This document shows, in pieces, positions 18,486 to 27,372 of a stretch of DNA of 64,000 bases. The position numbers were made by a program, and so were the translations under genes. The stretch is from Thalassotalea_F euphylliae (lineage in GTDB: Bacteria; Pseudomonadota; Gammaproteobacteria; Enterobacterales; Alteromonadaceae). The DNA lies in NCBI RefSeq assembly GCF_042682785.1, contig NZ_JBHUIB010000003.1, positions 992,001 to 1,056,000 of the forward strand, written 5' to 3'. Below the pieces are notes generated by a model. That model saw only the letters and a list, made by a program, of their open reading frames with translations, was not told the DNA's origin and did no database searches. How positions within the stretch are numbered: the first letter of the stretch is position 1; every line of letters starts with the position of its first letter.

Positions 18486-19126
18486 CTCTAGTTCCTGACT
18501 TTATTCTGTTAAATTCGCTGTTAGACTTTTTGAACGAGACAAATATTCACAGAGCCTCTCTGTCAATTTGGGTTCAAAATATAGTGCTCTGAAACGAGCT
18601 ATTGCGCGAATTGTTAATTTACGTAGCCATTGTGAACAAAGGGTAACCAGATTGTTAGATTGATATTGTCAACCAGATGTAACTGAATGTAGCTACATTT
18701 GCGAGGCCGTTACATGTATTTCATGGTTAAAAATACAAACTCACCATTAGATAACAGATACTTAGCGCAAAGATATGTTTCACTACTGTACTCAAAAGTT
18801 GTAAAAATCAGCGCTGGAAAGCTGTTCTATGCCTACATTACTGTGACAAATATCTCTTCTTTTTTGCGCTATTAACAATAAAAACACAATTAAACACGTG
18901 TAAAGTGAGGAATATTGGAGTACCACTTAACACACTCCGAAGTTTTGCAAACAACCTCAAAACAGCCTATCTAGAGGGTATACAGCCCGAGTTAACTAGC
19001 ACCAATCCAAGATTGCCAGTTACAAGCTATACTTCTTAATAGTGGCTAGGTTCGGCATGAGTTGTGCGGTTAAGGATAATGGCGAAATAGCATTCCAATA
19101 ATATTGCCAAACTTCACAAAACATTA
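18486..19126. other. 640-base stretch without a recognised gene
   Basis: AT-rich intergenic DNA between divergent genes. It holds the perfect 14-base palindrome AATGTAGCTACATT at 18686-18699, flanked by TGTAAC (18678-18683) and GTTACA (18709-18714). I see no convincing ORF, tRNA or terminator. The GGDEF-EAL promoter is expected near the right end, but I cannot place it with confidence. Confidence 0.6.
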
Positions 19127-20740
19127 ATGAAAAAACGCATAAGCCAGTTTCTCGATGAAATAAAGCACACCTCTACTGAGCAGAAACGCTTAGTCATTGA
19201 CATCGCGTTGATCTTAACGGTCTGCCTTTTAGGCTTTTATTTTGCCAAAGAACATGACGTCTTTGAGCTTTTAGTAGAAGTAACGAGAGACTATGAAGCT
19301 TGGGAACTAGATGAGCTATTTACACTCCTCATGTTTTCTGGTGTTGCACTTTTTTCCATCACTATTCGCAATATTAAATTCCTCAAAAAAGAGATTACGC
19401 GAAGACAAGACGCCGAAGATGAAATTAAGCGTCTTGCGTTTTTCGATGGCTTAACAGGGCTACCCAACCGCCAGTTGTTTACTAATCGGCTCGAACACTT
19501 CATCAGCTATGCAAAGCGCACCGACGCCATAGCAGGTGTAATGTTTATTGATCTCGACAATTTTAAAGAGGTCAATGACACCTATGGACACGCCATAGGC
19601 GATGAACTACTCGTGCTATTTAGTAAGCGCCTCAAAGGACATTTGCGTAACGACGATACCTTGTCACGTTTTGCTGGCGATGAGTTTGTCATCCTCTTAG
19701 GCTCAATTAAAAACACCCAAGACTTACCACTCATTGCCAGTAAAATTGTTAACTGTGTTCGCCAACCGTTTGCGCTTGCGGGTAATGAAGTACATGTTGG
19801 AATGAGTATAGGTATTGCCACCTTTCCCAATGACGGCTGTGTCGCTGAAGATTTGTTTAAGAATGCAGACACTGCTATGTATCATGCAAAAAGCGAAGGT
19901 AAGAATACCTATCGCTTTTTCTCTAGCGAACTCGACGCTGTCGCTAAATACAAATTAAGTATCGCCAACCAATTAAGAAAAGCATTAGAAAGAAAAGAGT
20001 TCACCCTGCACTATCAACCTATCATTGATAAAAGCACAAACTTGGTCAAAGGTGCTGAAGCACTATTGCGTTGGCATAATGAAACACTAGGACATGTTTC
20101 TCCTGCCGATTTTGTTCCTATAGCCGAAGAAGTTGGCATCATTCAAGCGATAGGTGATTGGGTAGTAAAAGAAGCGTGTCAGCAAGCCAAACAATGGCAT
20201 AGCTTTGGTCATAAAGAGTTCGTCATGTCGGTCAATATGTCTGCCAAACAACTCGCTAACGATGCGTTTGTCGCTTATGTGAAAAAGTGCTTAGAAAAGA
20301 TACAACTTCCCTCTCATGCATTAACTCTCGAGTTAACAGAATCGACCGTGATGTATGATGTTGATGGTGCCGCTAGCCGACTTCGGCAATTAAAAGCACT
20401 TGGTTTATCTATTGCCATCGACGATTTTGGTACTGGCTACTCTTCCTTGGCGTATCTACATGCCTTACCTATTGACCGCATTAAAATTGACCGTAGCTTT
20501 GTCATGAAGTTAACGGAAGATAAAGACAGTGTGCTGATGGTTGAAACCATGATAATGCTAGCCGAAAACCTACAACTAGCGGTCACCGTAGAAGGTGTTG
20601 AGACCCAACAGCAAAAAGAGTTCTTCAACGATACCTCTATCGATAAACTCCAAGGTTTTTACTTCAGTAAACCCGTTAGTGCTGAAGAATTTGAACAACA
20701 CTTTCTATCAAATCAATTAGTAGACTCAATTACAGCATAA
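19127..20740 (+). CDS. Membrane GGDEF-EAL protein, likely c-di-GMP phosphodiesterase
   Basis: 537 residues. Two membrane helices at about 22-42 and 64-82, then GGDEF (about 100-255) with the active-site motif as AGDEF (183-187), a variant that can still be active. The EAL domain (about 270-525) keeps the catalytic set: E311 in AEALLRW, Asn in SVNMSAKQL, ELTES, IDDFGTGYSSLAYL, IKIDRSF and VEGVET. It therefore probably hydrolyses c-di-GMP, with GGDEF as a synthase or GTP sensor. No sensory domain is visible between the two helices (about 20 residues). Single gene. Confidence 0.9.
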   Translation: MKKRISQFLDEIKHTSTEQKRLVIDIALILTVCLLGFYFAKEHDVFELLVEVTRDYEAWELDELFTLLMFSGVALFSITIRNIKFLKKEITRRQDAEDEIKRLAFFDGLTGLPNRQLFTNRLEHFISYAKRTDAIAGVMFIDLDNFKEVNDTYGHAIGDELLVLFSKRLKGHLRNDDTLSRFAGDEFVILLGSIKNTQDLPLIASKIVNCVRQPFALAGNEVHVGMSIGIATFPNDGCVAEDLFKNADTAMYHAKSEGKNTYRFFSSELDAVAKYKLSIANQLRKALERKEFTLHYQPIIDKSTNLVKGAEALLRWHNETLGHVSPADFVPIAEEVGIIQAIGDWVVKEACQQAKQWHSFGHKEFVMSVNMSAKQLANDAFVAYVKKCLEKIQLPSHALTLELTESTVMYDVDGAASRLRQLKALGLSIAIDDFGTGYSSLAYLHALPIDRIKIDRSFVMKLTEDKDSVLMVETMIMLAENLQLAVTVEGVETQQQKEFFNDTSIDKLQGFYFSKPVSAEEFEQHFLSNQLVDSITA

Positions 20741-20767
20741 ATAAATCTATTCTTACCGTTTCACTAA

Positions 20768-20796
20768 GTGACTGCGCAGCGGCTGCAAGGTATAAT
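20768..20796 (+). promoter_or_regulatory. Candidate promoter of ybiT
   Basis: TATAAT at 20791-20796 with GTGACT at 20768-20773 (4 of 6 to TTGACA) and a 17-base spacer, 33 bases before the ATG. Confidence 0.5.
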
Positions 20797-20828
20797 CGCG
20801 CCAATTTTTTATAGCTCGCTAACTTTCT

Positions 20829-22415
20829 ATGTTAATTGCCAACAATATTACGCAACAGTTCGGCGCTAAGCCGCTGTTTGAAAACATTTCACAAAAGTTT
20901 GGTAACGGTAATCGTTACGGCCTAATCGGTGCTAACGGTTGTGGTAAGTCTACCTTTATGAAAATTCTAGGTAGTGACCTAGAACCAACAGGTGGCAACA
21001 TCTCGCTCGATCAAAACGACCGAATTGGTAAGCTTCGCCAAGACCAGTTCGCGTTCGAAGATTACTCAGTAGTCGACACCGTCATCATGGGTCATACCGA
21101 ACTGTGGGAAGTGAAAGAAGAGCGTGACCGCATCTATGCATTACCTGAAATGAGTGAAGAAGAAGGTATGCGTGTTGGTGATTTAGAATCACTTTACGCG
21201 GAAATGGACGGTTACAGTGCCGAAAGTCGCGCTGGTGAGTTACTCATGGGTGTGGGTATTCCTGTAGAACAACACTACGGTAAAATGAGTGAAGTAGCAC
21301 CAGGTTGGAAACTACGTGTACTTCTTGCTCAAGCACTATTCTCAGATCCAGATGTATTGTTGCTTGACGAGCCAACCAACAACTTGGACATTCACACCAT
21401 TAAGTGGTTAGAAGATACGTTAAACGAGCGTGAGTCTACCATGATCATCATCTCGCATGACCGTCACTTCTTAAACTCTGTGTGCACGCACATGGCTGAC
21501 TTGGACTACGGTGAGTTACGTGTTTACCCAGGTAACTACGACGAGTACATGCTTGCAGCAACTCAAGCTCGTGCCCGCCTAATGGCAGACAACGCAAAGA
21601 AGAAAGCACAAATTGCCGAATTACAATCATTCGTTGCTCGCTTCTCTGCTAACGCTTCAAAAGCAAAACAAGCAACATCTCGTGCGAAACAAATCGACAA
21701 AATTCAACTTGAAGAAGTAAAAGCATCAAGCCGTGTGAATCCGTTCATTCGTTTCGAGCAAGAGAAAAAGTTATTCCGTAACGTCATTGAAATTGAAAAC
21801 CTTAACAAAAACTTTGACGAGTTAAGTGTTCTACAAAATATCAATCTGATGGCTGAAGTTGGCGAACGTATTGCCGTTATCGGTGAAAACGGTGTTGGTA
21901 AAACCACGTTTTTACGCACACTTATGGGTGAATTAACACCAGATTCAGGTGAAGTAAGATGGTCTGAAAACCACAACATCGGTTACTACGCACAAGACCA
22001 TGCACACGAATTTGAAGAAGACATGAACTTGTTTGACTGGATGAGCCAGTGGCGAAAAGAAGGTGACGACGAACAAGTGATTCGCGGTTTCCTAGGTCGT
22101 ATGCTGTTCTCTGCTGACGACATCAAAAAATCAGTTAAAGTGCTGTCTGGTGGTGAGCAAGGTCGTATGTTATTTGGCAAGCTAATGATGCAAAAGCCAA
22201 ATATTTTAGTGATGGACGAACCAACAAACCACTTAGATATGGAGTCGATTGAATCGTTAAACATGGCGCTAGAACAGTTTGAAGGTTCACTCGTATTTGT
22301 ATCGCACGACCGTGAATTTGTATCAAGCTTAGCGACACGCATTATTGAAATTAAAGCTGATGGCTATGTTGATTTTGCTGGCACCTATGATGAGTACCTA
22401 GCTTCACAAGCGTAA
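20829..22415 (+). CDS. ybiT: ABC-F ATPase YbiT
   Basis: 528 residues, aligning end to end with E. coli YbiT. Two ABC domains: Walker A GANGCGKST and GENGVGKTT; signature regions SEVAPGWKLRVLLAQAL and LSGGEQGRMLFGKLM; Walker B DVLLLDEPTNNLD and NILVMDEPTNHLD. The linker between them (SFVARFSANASKAKQATSRAKQIDKI) is the P-site interaction motif of ABC-F factors. These proteins have no membrane part and act on the ribosome to rescue stalled translation. Its own promoter and terminator; monocistronic. Confidence 0.95.
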   Translation: MLIANNITQQFGAKPLFENISQKFGNGNRYGLIGANGCGKSTFMKILGSDLEPTGGNISLDQNDRIGKLRQDQFAFEDYSVVDTVIMGHTELWEVKEERDRIYALPEMSEEEGMRVGDLESLYAEMDGYSAESRAGELLMGVGIPVEQHYGKMSEVAPGWKLRVLLAQALFSDPDVLLLDEPTNNLDIHTIKWLEDTLNERESTMIIISHDRHFLNSVCTHMADLDYGELRVYPGNYDEYMLAATQARARLMADNAKKKAQIAELQSFVARFSANASKAKQATSRAKQIDKIQLEEVKASSRVNPFIRFEQEKKLFRNVIEIENLNKNFDELSVLQNINLMAEVGERIAVIGENGVGKTTFLRTLMGELTPDSGEVRWSENHNIGYYAQDHAHEFEEDMNLFDWMSQWRKEGDDEQVIRGFLGRMLFSADDIKKSVKVLSGGEQGRMLFGKLMMQKPNILVMDEPTNHLDMESIESLNMALEQFEGSLVFVSHDREFVSSLATRIIEIKADGYVDFAGTYDEYLASQA

Positions 22416-22431
22416 ACTATTCATCTTCTTT

Positions 22432-22459
22432 AAAAAAGCCAGCTTTCGCTGGCTTTTTT
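22432..22459. terminator. Bidirectional terminator between ybiT and the frnE-like gene
   Basis: Stem GCCAGC / GCTGGC with a TTTC loop, six A on one side and six T on the other, between two convergent genes. Confidence 0.9.
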
Positions 22460-22487
22460 GTTTACTGCACTGCCAAGCATTATCTCG

Positions 22488-23135
22488 CTAACTTTCTTCC
22501 ATCAGCTCTAACAATACTTGCTTAAAGGCTTCTTGTGGTTGCGCCCCCGTCAGCCCCGTTTTACGATTAAACACAACGGTAGGCACACCTGACACACCCA
22601 TTTGTTGCCATTGCAATTCTAAAGACTTAACACGCTCCAACGCCGTATCATCTGCCCAAGTTTGTTCAACAAGCCCCCTTTCGATGCCTACACTTTCAGC
22701 TTCAGTTAACAGCACCTCTCGGTCTGAAACATCTTTCTGCTCGGTAAAAAAGGCAGAAAACAGTCGCATCTTCATCTCAGTTTGTTTACCTAATTGATGC
22801 GCTAAATCTAACAACAAATGTGCATCTAAAGTGTTAACTATCTTCATGCCATCGAAGTAGTTAAACGTAAAACCATATTCAGCACCATGTTGTGTAATAT
22901 TACTGCGCGCTCTGTCGCTGTCAGCTTTAGACGAACCGTACTTTCTGGCAACGTGAGCTCTTAGCCCCTCTCCTTCAGGTGGCATATCAGGGTTTAGCTC
23001 AAATGGCTGCCATTCGATGTCCACCTGGTCTTGAATACCCAATTCATTAATTGCTGCCTCTAGGTGTTTGTAACCAATAATGCACCACGGGCAAACAACA
23101 TCCGAAATAATATCCAGTTTAATTTTCTTGCTCAT
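22488..23135 (-). CDS. FrnE-like DsbA-family oxidoreductase
   Basis: 215 residues, no signal peptide, so cytoplasmic. Thioredoxin fold with the active site CPWC at 15-18 (DVVCPWCIIG). The helical insertion (ERGLVEQTWADD) and the cis-Pro motif MGVSGVPTVVFNRK follow. FrnE/2-hydroxychromene isomerase-like DsbA proteins act as disulfide isomerases or glutathione-linked enzymes. It lies 24 bases after the CMD gene, in one unit controlled by the operators at 23802-23839. Confidence 0.88.
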   Translation of the reverse strand: MSKKIKLDIISDVVCPWCIIGYKHLEAAINELGIQDQVDIEWQPFELNPDMPPEGEGLRAHVARKYGSSKADSDRARSNITQHGAEYGFTFNYFDGMKIVNTLDAHLLLDLAHQLGKQTEMKMRLFSAFFTEQKDVSDREVLLTEAESVGIERGLVEQTWADDTALERVKSLELQWQQMGVSGVPTVVFNRKTGLTGAQPQEAFKQVLLELMEES

Positions 23136-23159
23136 ACGTTCTCTTTAATAAGACTAGGA

Positions 23160-23708
23160 CTATTTAGTCCAAGCGAATTTTTTAAACATATCGTCAACCG
23201 GCGTCTCGGCAACGTGATTCACATAGTTACTGATCACTTTTTGCGACAAGCCGAGAATAATTTCTAACACCTGTTTTTGCACGTAGCCTGCGTCAAAAAA
23301 TGCTGTCATTTGTTCTTCTGTCACATTGCCACGTTGACGCACAACCGCAAGCGTAAACTCATGAAGTGCTTGAAGCTTAGCATTAGGCATTGGCTGACTG
23401 TTGCGCAACGCCTCAGTAATTGCAGGGTCAACTTTCATTGAATGCGCTATGCCCGTATGCGCAGGAACGCAGTAGTGACATTCATGTTCGACATTAATCG
23501 TTTGCCATACAACCGTTAGCTCTTCTGCGTTAAACGACGTTGCAGTGAATGCCTGATGTAGCTGCATATATGCTTTCAAAATTTCAGGCGACTCGGCCAT
23601 CGCCGCATATAGATTTGGTATTGCGCCCATCTGCTTTTTAGCGCCTTCTAGAATCGCTTTACTGTCTTGCGGTGCTGACTCGATAGTATGAAATGTAAAT
23701 TTGCTCAT
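23160..23708 (-). CDS. Carboxymuconolactone decarboxylase / AhpD-like peroxidase
   Basis: 182 residues from the ATG at 23708, which has GGAG 7 bases upstream; an in-frame start eight codons earlier lacks one. The AhpD motif CxxCxxxH is at C77, C80 and H84 (HECHYCVPAHTG). Such proteins are alkylhydroperoxidases reducing organic peroxides through the CxxC. Together with the FrnE-like gene it suggests a thiol or electrophile stress unit. Expression is probably set by the neighbouring TetR protein; see the operator entries. Confidence 0.85.
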   Translation of the reverse strand: MSKFTFHTIESAPQDSKAILEGAKKQMGAIPNLYAAMAESPEILKAYMQLHQAFTATSFNAEELTVVWQTINVEHECHYCVPAHTGIAHSMKVDPAITEALRNSQPMPNAKLQALHEFTLAVVRQRGNVTEEQMTAFFDAGYVQKQVLEIILGLSQKVISNYVNHVAETPVDDMFKKFAWTK

Positions 23709-23787
23709 TGGTTTGCTCCAAGTTTGAATCATTTAAATCAATTTAACTGTAGACGGGAAATACGGCTTTGCCCCGTGAACGATGCAA

Positions 23788-23816
23788 ACTATAGAACAAC
23801 ATGAACGATCGTTCAA
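23788..23816 (-). promoter_or_regulatory. Promoter of the CMD-frnE unit
   Basis: On the minus strand, TTGAAC (23816-23811) and TATAGT (23793-23788) are 17 bases apart. The -35 box overlaps the right half of the first palindrome, so a repressor bound there would block RNA polymerase. Confidence 0.6.
23802..23815. promoter_or_regulatory. TetR operator candidate 1
   Basis: Perfect 14-base palindrome TGAACGATCGTTCA, overlapping the -35 of the CMD promoter. An identical copy lies 24 bases downstream. Confidence 0.7.
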
Positions 23817-23825
23817 TTATTATTT

Positions 23826-23839
23826 TGAACGATCGTTCA
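23826..23839. promoter_or_regulatory. TetR operator candidate 2
   Basis: Second exact copy of TGAACGATCGTTCA. The centres of copies 1 and 2 are 24 bases apart, a little over two helical turns. Confidence 0.7.
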
Positions 23840-23932
23840 CTTAATTTGTAACCTGTTGAATTTATTAACAACTAAGTTAGCAATAAAGTGAGTAAAGCGT
23901 TCTCTGCGTAGCTCACATGCCAAAAAACCTGC

Positions 23933-23961
23933 TTTACGGATGTATAAGACAGCCATATAAT
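23933..23961 (+). promoter_or_regulatory. Promoter of the tetR-family gene
   Basis: TTTACG (23933-23938) and a perfect TATAAT (23956-23961) separated by 17 bases. Transcription would start near 23968, inside the third palindrome, consistent with autoregulation. Confidence 0.6.
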
Positions 23962-23976
23962 TGAACAAATGTTCAA
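23961..23976. promoter_or_regulatory. TetR operator candidate 3 (imperfect)
   Basis: TTGAACAAATGTTCAA: the outer TTGAAC/GTTCAA arms match the half-sites of the two exact palindromes, with a different centre. It covers the predicted start of tetR transcription. Confidence 0.55.
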
Positions 23977-23996
23977 AATATTCATACGCAGTTAAC

Positions 23997-24584
23997 ATGG
24001 CAAAACCCGCTAAATTTGATCGTGAAGACGTTATCGATAAAGCCATGAATCTTTATTGGCACAAAGGCTTTCACGCTACGTCTATGCGAAACCTTCAAGA
24101 CGCCATTGATATGCGCCCAGGTAGTATTTACGCAGCTTTTGGCAATAAAGATGGATTATTTAAAGAAGCGTTAAAGTGCTACACCAACATGGGTATTCAC
24201 GTGTTAAGCCAATGCAAGGCAGAGCAACCTTCAGCTTTGGCAGCGCTGATTGCGTTTGTAAAAATACAAGTGATTGAAAGTAAAGCAAGTGGGCCTAACG
24301 GCATGTGCATGCTGACAAAAACGTTAAGCGAACTAACGTCAGAAAACCAAGAACTGATCGACCTAACAAAATCCCATTTAGCTGAGGTTTCTAGTGAATT
24401 TGCTAACGTCATAACGCAAGCACAAGCAGAAGGTGACATCAGCAAGTTAAAGTCAGCAGCCGAGTTAGCCGACTACCTACAAGTTCAAATTGCAGGCCTT
24501 CGTACCTACGCAAAAATAAACGATGACAGTGATAAGTTATCGTCGATGATAGAAGATATTTTTGCACACTACCCTTTTGCCTAG
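23997..24584 (+). CDS. TetR/AcrR-family transcriptional repressor
   Basis: 195 residues from the ATG at 23997; the longer frame from TTG 23961 would run through the operator. The helix-turn-helix is ATSMRNLQDAIDMRPGSIYAAFGNKDGLFKEAL (about 25-58). The C-terminal ligand domain (ELADYLQVQIAGLRTYAKI) has a Cys at 47-110 region (KCYTNMG, QCKAEQ, GMCMLT), possible electrophile sensors. Divergent from the CMD-frnE genes, which it probably represses together with itself. A near-copy of its last 30 codons is at 30168-30263. Confidence 0.9.
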   Translation: MAKPAKFDREDVIDKAMNLYWHKGFHATSMRNLQDAIDMRPGSIYAAFGNKDGLFKEALKCYTNMGIHVLSQCKAEQPSALAALIAFVKIQVIESKASGPNGMCMLTKTLSELTSENQELIDLTKSHLAEVSSEFANVITQAQAEGDISKLKSAAELADYLQVQIAGLRTYAKINDDSDKLSSMIEDIFAHYPFA

Positions 24585-24714
24585 TCTTCAAAAGCTCACA
24601 CACGCCATGTGAGCTGCAACATTCAAAAACACAATACCATTCACCTTAGGTGCATAAATCAGGTAGACTGTTGAGCAATATGGATATTCTCGTCAACAAA
24701 TAAAAATTATAAAA

Positions 24715-26712
24715 ATGCGCTACCAAATCAACGACTTCGTATTTGACGCCACGAACCTCGTACTCACCAAAAACGGTGACAACCAAGAAATTAGGCACAA
24801 CGAAGCGAAAGTGCTCGCCTTATTGCTTAGCCAGCAATACAACGTTTTAAGTAAAGAAACGATACTGGCTGAGGTTTGGCGTGAAAAAGTCGTGTCTGAA
24901 CAGGCGGTATTTCAAAATATCAGCCACCTGCGTTCAGTGTTTGGCAACAGTGCCATTAAAACGTTTCCAAAACGCGGTTATCAATGGCAACTAGAAACAA
25001 CAATAATTACTGAATCAATCGATGACGCAGTAACTCCAGAGCAAAATACTCATCAAACCAATAAGCAAACAAATGACCTGCAAGATTACCTGCCGAATGC
25101 CCAGCCAATTATAAAAGAAAACGAACAACCTAGCGCATCACAGAGATCAAACAACATAGTAAAAGCAAACAATAATCCCCGCCTTCAAAAGCCACTTTAT
25201 ATAGGCATTGCAACAATGTTTTGTATGCTGGTGCTAAGTTTTTTCTTGTTAGATTTCAGCGAACAGGCACCACATCAAAGTGTTGCTTTTAAGACCGATA
25301 ATGACGCGCTTTCAGGCAAAGAAGACATACTGACCATTGGCTATTTGCCTTTGCCCTCTGTGAACGAGACCAACCCAATTGAAGGGATTGATAAGGCTAG
25401 CGAGGATGCCTATCTTCCTGTACTTCAAGACAACGCAACAATCAATTTTGTTGAAGTAACAGGCTTATCGACATCGTCATTTTTAGCATCAGCTGAACTT
25501 GAATACCCTAAGCTAGCCAAAGACTTTCCTTTTATTTTAGCGACTGAAGTCAGAACGCACGGTCAACAATACTTCGTAGATTTTCAACTAAAAGGTCCAC
25601 ACAATACCTGGCAAGGGCAAACATCGGGTAAAACCTACCAAGAAGCTATCGACAAATTAACAACCCATATTCAACGACCAGTAGTGAATACCCTTATATC
25701 GTCGGCACTGCCCCCACAAGTAAGGTTGGCGAATTTGTCGATTGCGCATGAAGAACAAGCGTCTGATTTAATCGTGCTTACAGAGCTTATTCAAAGTTAC
25801 ATAAAAACCAATGATTTAGACAAAGCCATGGTGCTCGCCGAAAAAATGGAAACGCTTGCCTTGGCAAATAACGACACCTTCTATGCAGGCCAAGCCTTAT
25901 TAAAACAAAGCCAAATACTGACAAGTAAGAACCTGATTGAGTTAAGCGCCAACAAGCTTGTCAGCGCATTACGTTACTTTGAACAGATGGGTGATTTAAA
26001 AAGGCAAAGCGATGTGTGGAATGCCCAGTCATGGCTAGACCATCAACATAAAGACTACCCTGCACTCAAACAAAGCTTGTTAAAAGCTGCCAGCCTAGCG
26101 CTTGAAGCAAACGATATTGGGCGCGAACTAGGCGCACTTACTTACCTATCCGTTATGGCACACAAGCACAGACAGCAGCACGACCAATACCTGTATTTGC
26201 AGCAGGCAGAGCAGAAAATGAATGCGTACCAGTTGCCTCAGTACCACTATGCGAAAGTCCCTTTTCACTATGCCATTTTTACTAAGCACATCGCTGACAA
26301 AGAACCACATTTAAAACAAGTGCTGGTATATACAGAATTAACGCCCGATCACTGGGTTGCCCAGTCAAGCCGTAAACAGTTAATAGAATACTATGTTTCT
26401 GAGAATCGTTTAGATGAAGCGCAAACATTGGTTCAAACGCTAACCTCTGATAACGCGCAAAACAGTTACTTAAAAACTTTGTTTGCTCAAGCAACGGGAA
26501 ACATGGATGACTATACCGAACACGCGCAACGCGCGTTCGAGCAAGCTCAACTGTCTGGCAACCAGTGGTTAAGCTTAGACATTGCATTGCTAATGTTGGA
26601 ATCAAAAAGCGATAAAGTTAACGTCGACTTTTACAGCCAGTTTATTGAAAACAATGCCATAGACCGCTGGCGAAAGATTAATGAAGTGAAATTGCTGGCG
26701 TTAAATGAATAA
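24715..26712 (+). CDS. CadC/ToxR-type membrane regulator with TPR-like periplasmic domain
   Basis: 665 residues. Residues 1-100 are an OmpR-type winged helix (HNEAKVLALLLSQQYNVLSKETILAEVWREKVVSEQAVFQNISHLRSVFG ends in FPKRGYQW). A Gln/Asn-rich linker follows, then one membrane helix (about 163-185, YIGIATMFCMLVLSFFLL). The periplasmic part ends in helical TPR-like repeats (DKAMVLAEKMETLALANNDTFYAGQALLKQSQIL). It would sense an envelope signal and bind DNA directly without phosphorylation. Targets unknown. An attC-like site begins 2 bases after its stop. Confidence 0.85.
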   Translation: MRYQINDFVFDATNLVLTKNGDNQEIRHNEAKVLALLLSQQYNVLSKETILAEVWREKVVSEQAVFQNISHLRSVFGNSAIKTFPKRGYQWQLETTIITESIDDAVTPEQNTHQTNKQTNDLQDYLPNAQPIIKENEQPSASQRSNNIVKANNNPRLQKPLYIGIATMFCMLVLSFFLLDFSEQAPHQSVAFKTDNDALSGKEDILTIGYLPLPSVNETNPIEGIDKASEDAYLPVLQDNATINFVEVTGLSTSSFLASAELEYPKLAKDFPFILATEVRTHGQQYFVDFQLKGPHNTWQGQTSGKTYQEAIDKLTTHIQRPVVNTLISSALPPQVRLANLSIAHEEQASDLIVLTELIQSYIKTNDLDKAMVLAEKMETLALANNDTFYAGQALLKQSQILTSKNLIELSANKLVSALRYFEQMGDLKRQSDVWNAQSWLDHQHKDYPALKQSLLKAASLALEANDIGRELGALTYLSVMAHKHRQQHDQYLYLQQAEQKMNAYQLPQYHYAKVPFHYAIFTKHIADKEPHLKQVLVYTELTPDHWVAQSSRKQLIEYYVSENRLDEAQTLVQTLTSDNAQNSYLKTLFAQATGNMDDYTEHAQRAFEQAQLSGNQWLSLDIALLMLESKSDKVNVDFYSQFIENNAIDRWRKINEVKLLALNE

Positions 26713-26713
26713 A

Positions 26714-26818
26714 GCGTAACGCCCGATTAAGGGGTTGATTAATGTTTGGCTAAACTTTGTAGCAAAGCGGAACCGAGCCATGCTTTAGCAGTCCCGTCAC
26801 TTTATTGGCTTGTTATAT
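26714..26818 (-). repeat. attC-like integron recombination site 1 (105 bases)
   Basis: Read on the minus strand it starts ATATAAC (rc of 26812-26818) and ends GTTACGC (rc of 26714-26720), the RYYYAAC / GTTRRRY pattern of attC sites. The inner ends AAGCCAATAAAG and CTTAATCGGGC can pair with extra unpaired bases, as in attC hairpins. It directly follows the 151-residue ORF and abuts the CadC-type gene. Confidence 0.65.
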
Positions 26819-26833
26819 GCCTAACTTCAATTG

Positions 26834-27289
26834 CTATCGACCTAGAAGCATTTTATAACTAACGTCTTGCCCATTAAAGTCAGTATTTAAGTCTATCGAC
26901 ATAACTGCTTCAATATATTCAGCAGGAGGACAATAACCGTGCACTTCAATGTAATGAATTAGCAATGAAGGAGAGGCGTAAACAATTCCTCTTTCTTTTT
27001 CAGAAGGTACCCAGATTTCACTAGAACCAAGACTTTTAGTCTTTCCGTTTAATTCAACTTTAAAACATTCTCCACACAAGTTACATGGATGACTGGGTCC
27101 TCGGATTAGATTTGTATCAGAACAAAAGCTAGAGCTACCAAAAAACAATTGTAGCAATTTAGTTTTGAACTCATCACTAACTATACCTTGGGAAAAAGGC
27201 TGGTCTTCAACAATCCAACCTACATTTTTTACTTTTCCAGAAATATCTGGGAAAAAATAATTATAGTTTGATAAGTCTTCGCAATACAT
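26834..27289 (-). CDS. Cassette ORF 1: unknown protein with a Cys cluster
   Basis: 151 residues, ATG at 27289 with AAGAGAAG upstream. No signal peptide or membrane helix. The striking part is SHPCNLCGECFKVEL (about residues 67-81): CxxCxxC, able to hold a metal. It is followed by a soluble domain with SPSLLIHYIEVHGYCPPAEYIEAV, a helix that recurs in small cassette proteins. I do not recognise the family (loosely DUF7919-like). It lies between two attC-like sites and has no close promoter, as expected for a mobile gene cassette. Length and base composition fit a cassette. Confidence 0.65.
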   Translation of the reverse strand: MYCEDLSNYNYFFPDISGKVKNVGWIVEDQPFSQGIVSDEFKTKLLQLFFGSSSFCSDTNLIRGPSHPCNLCGECFKVELNGKTKSLGSSEIWVPSEKERGIVYASPSLLIHYIEVHGYCPPAEYIEAVMSIDLNTDFNGQDVSYKMLLGR

Positions 27290-27315
27290 CTAACTTCTCT
27301 TGAACCTTCTTTGGT

Positions 27316-27372
27316 ATATAACGCCCAAAGCAGCGGTGCGTTTACGCGTCCGACTGCCTTTGCTTGTTAGCT
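27316..27372 (-). repeat. attC-like integron recombination site 2 (57 bases)
   Basis: Minus strand: AGCTAAC (rc of 27366-27372) to GTTATAT (rc of 27316-27322). Inside, CAAAGGCAG pairs with CTGCTTTG leaving one extra G, and CGGACGCG pairs with CGCACCG around TAAA. Unpaired bases on one strand are typical of attC. The length of 57 is at the low end of known sites. The stop codon of the next ORF (27342) lies inside it, as in many cassettes. Confidence 0.8.
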
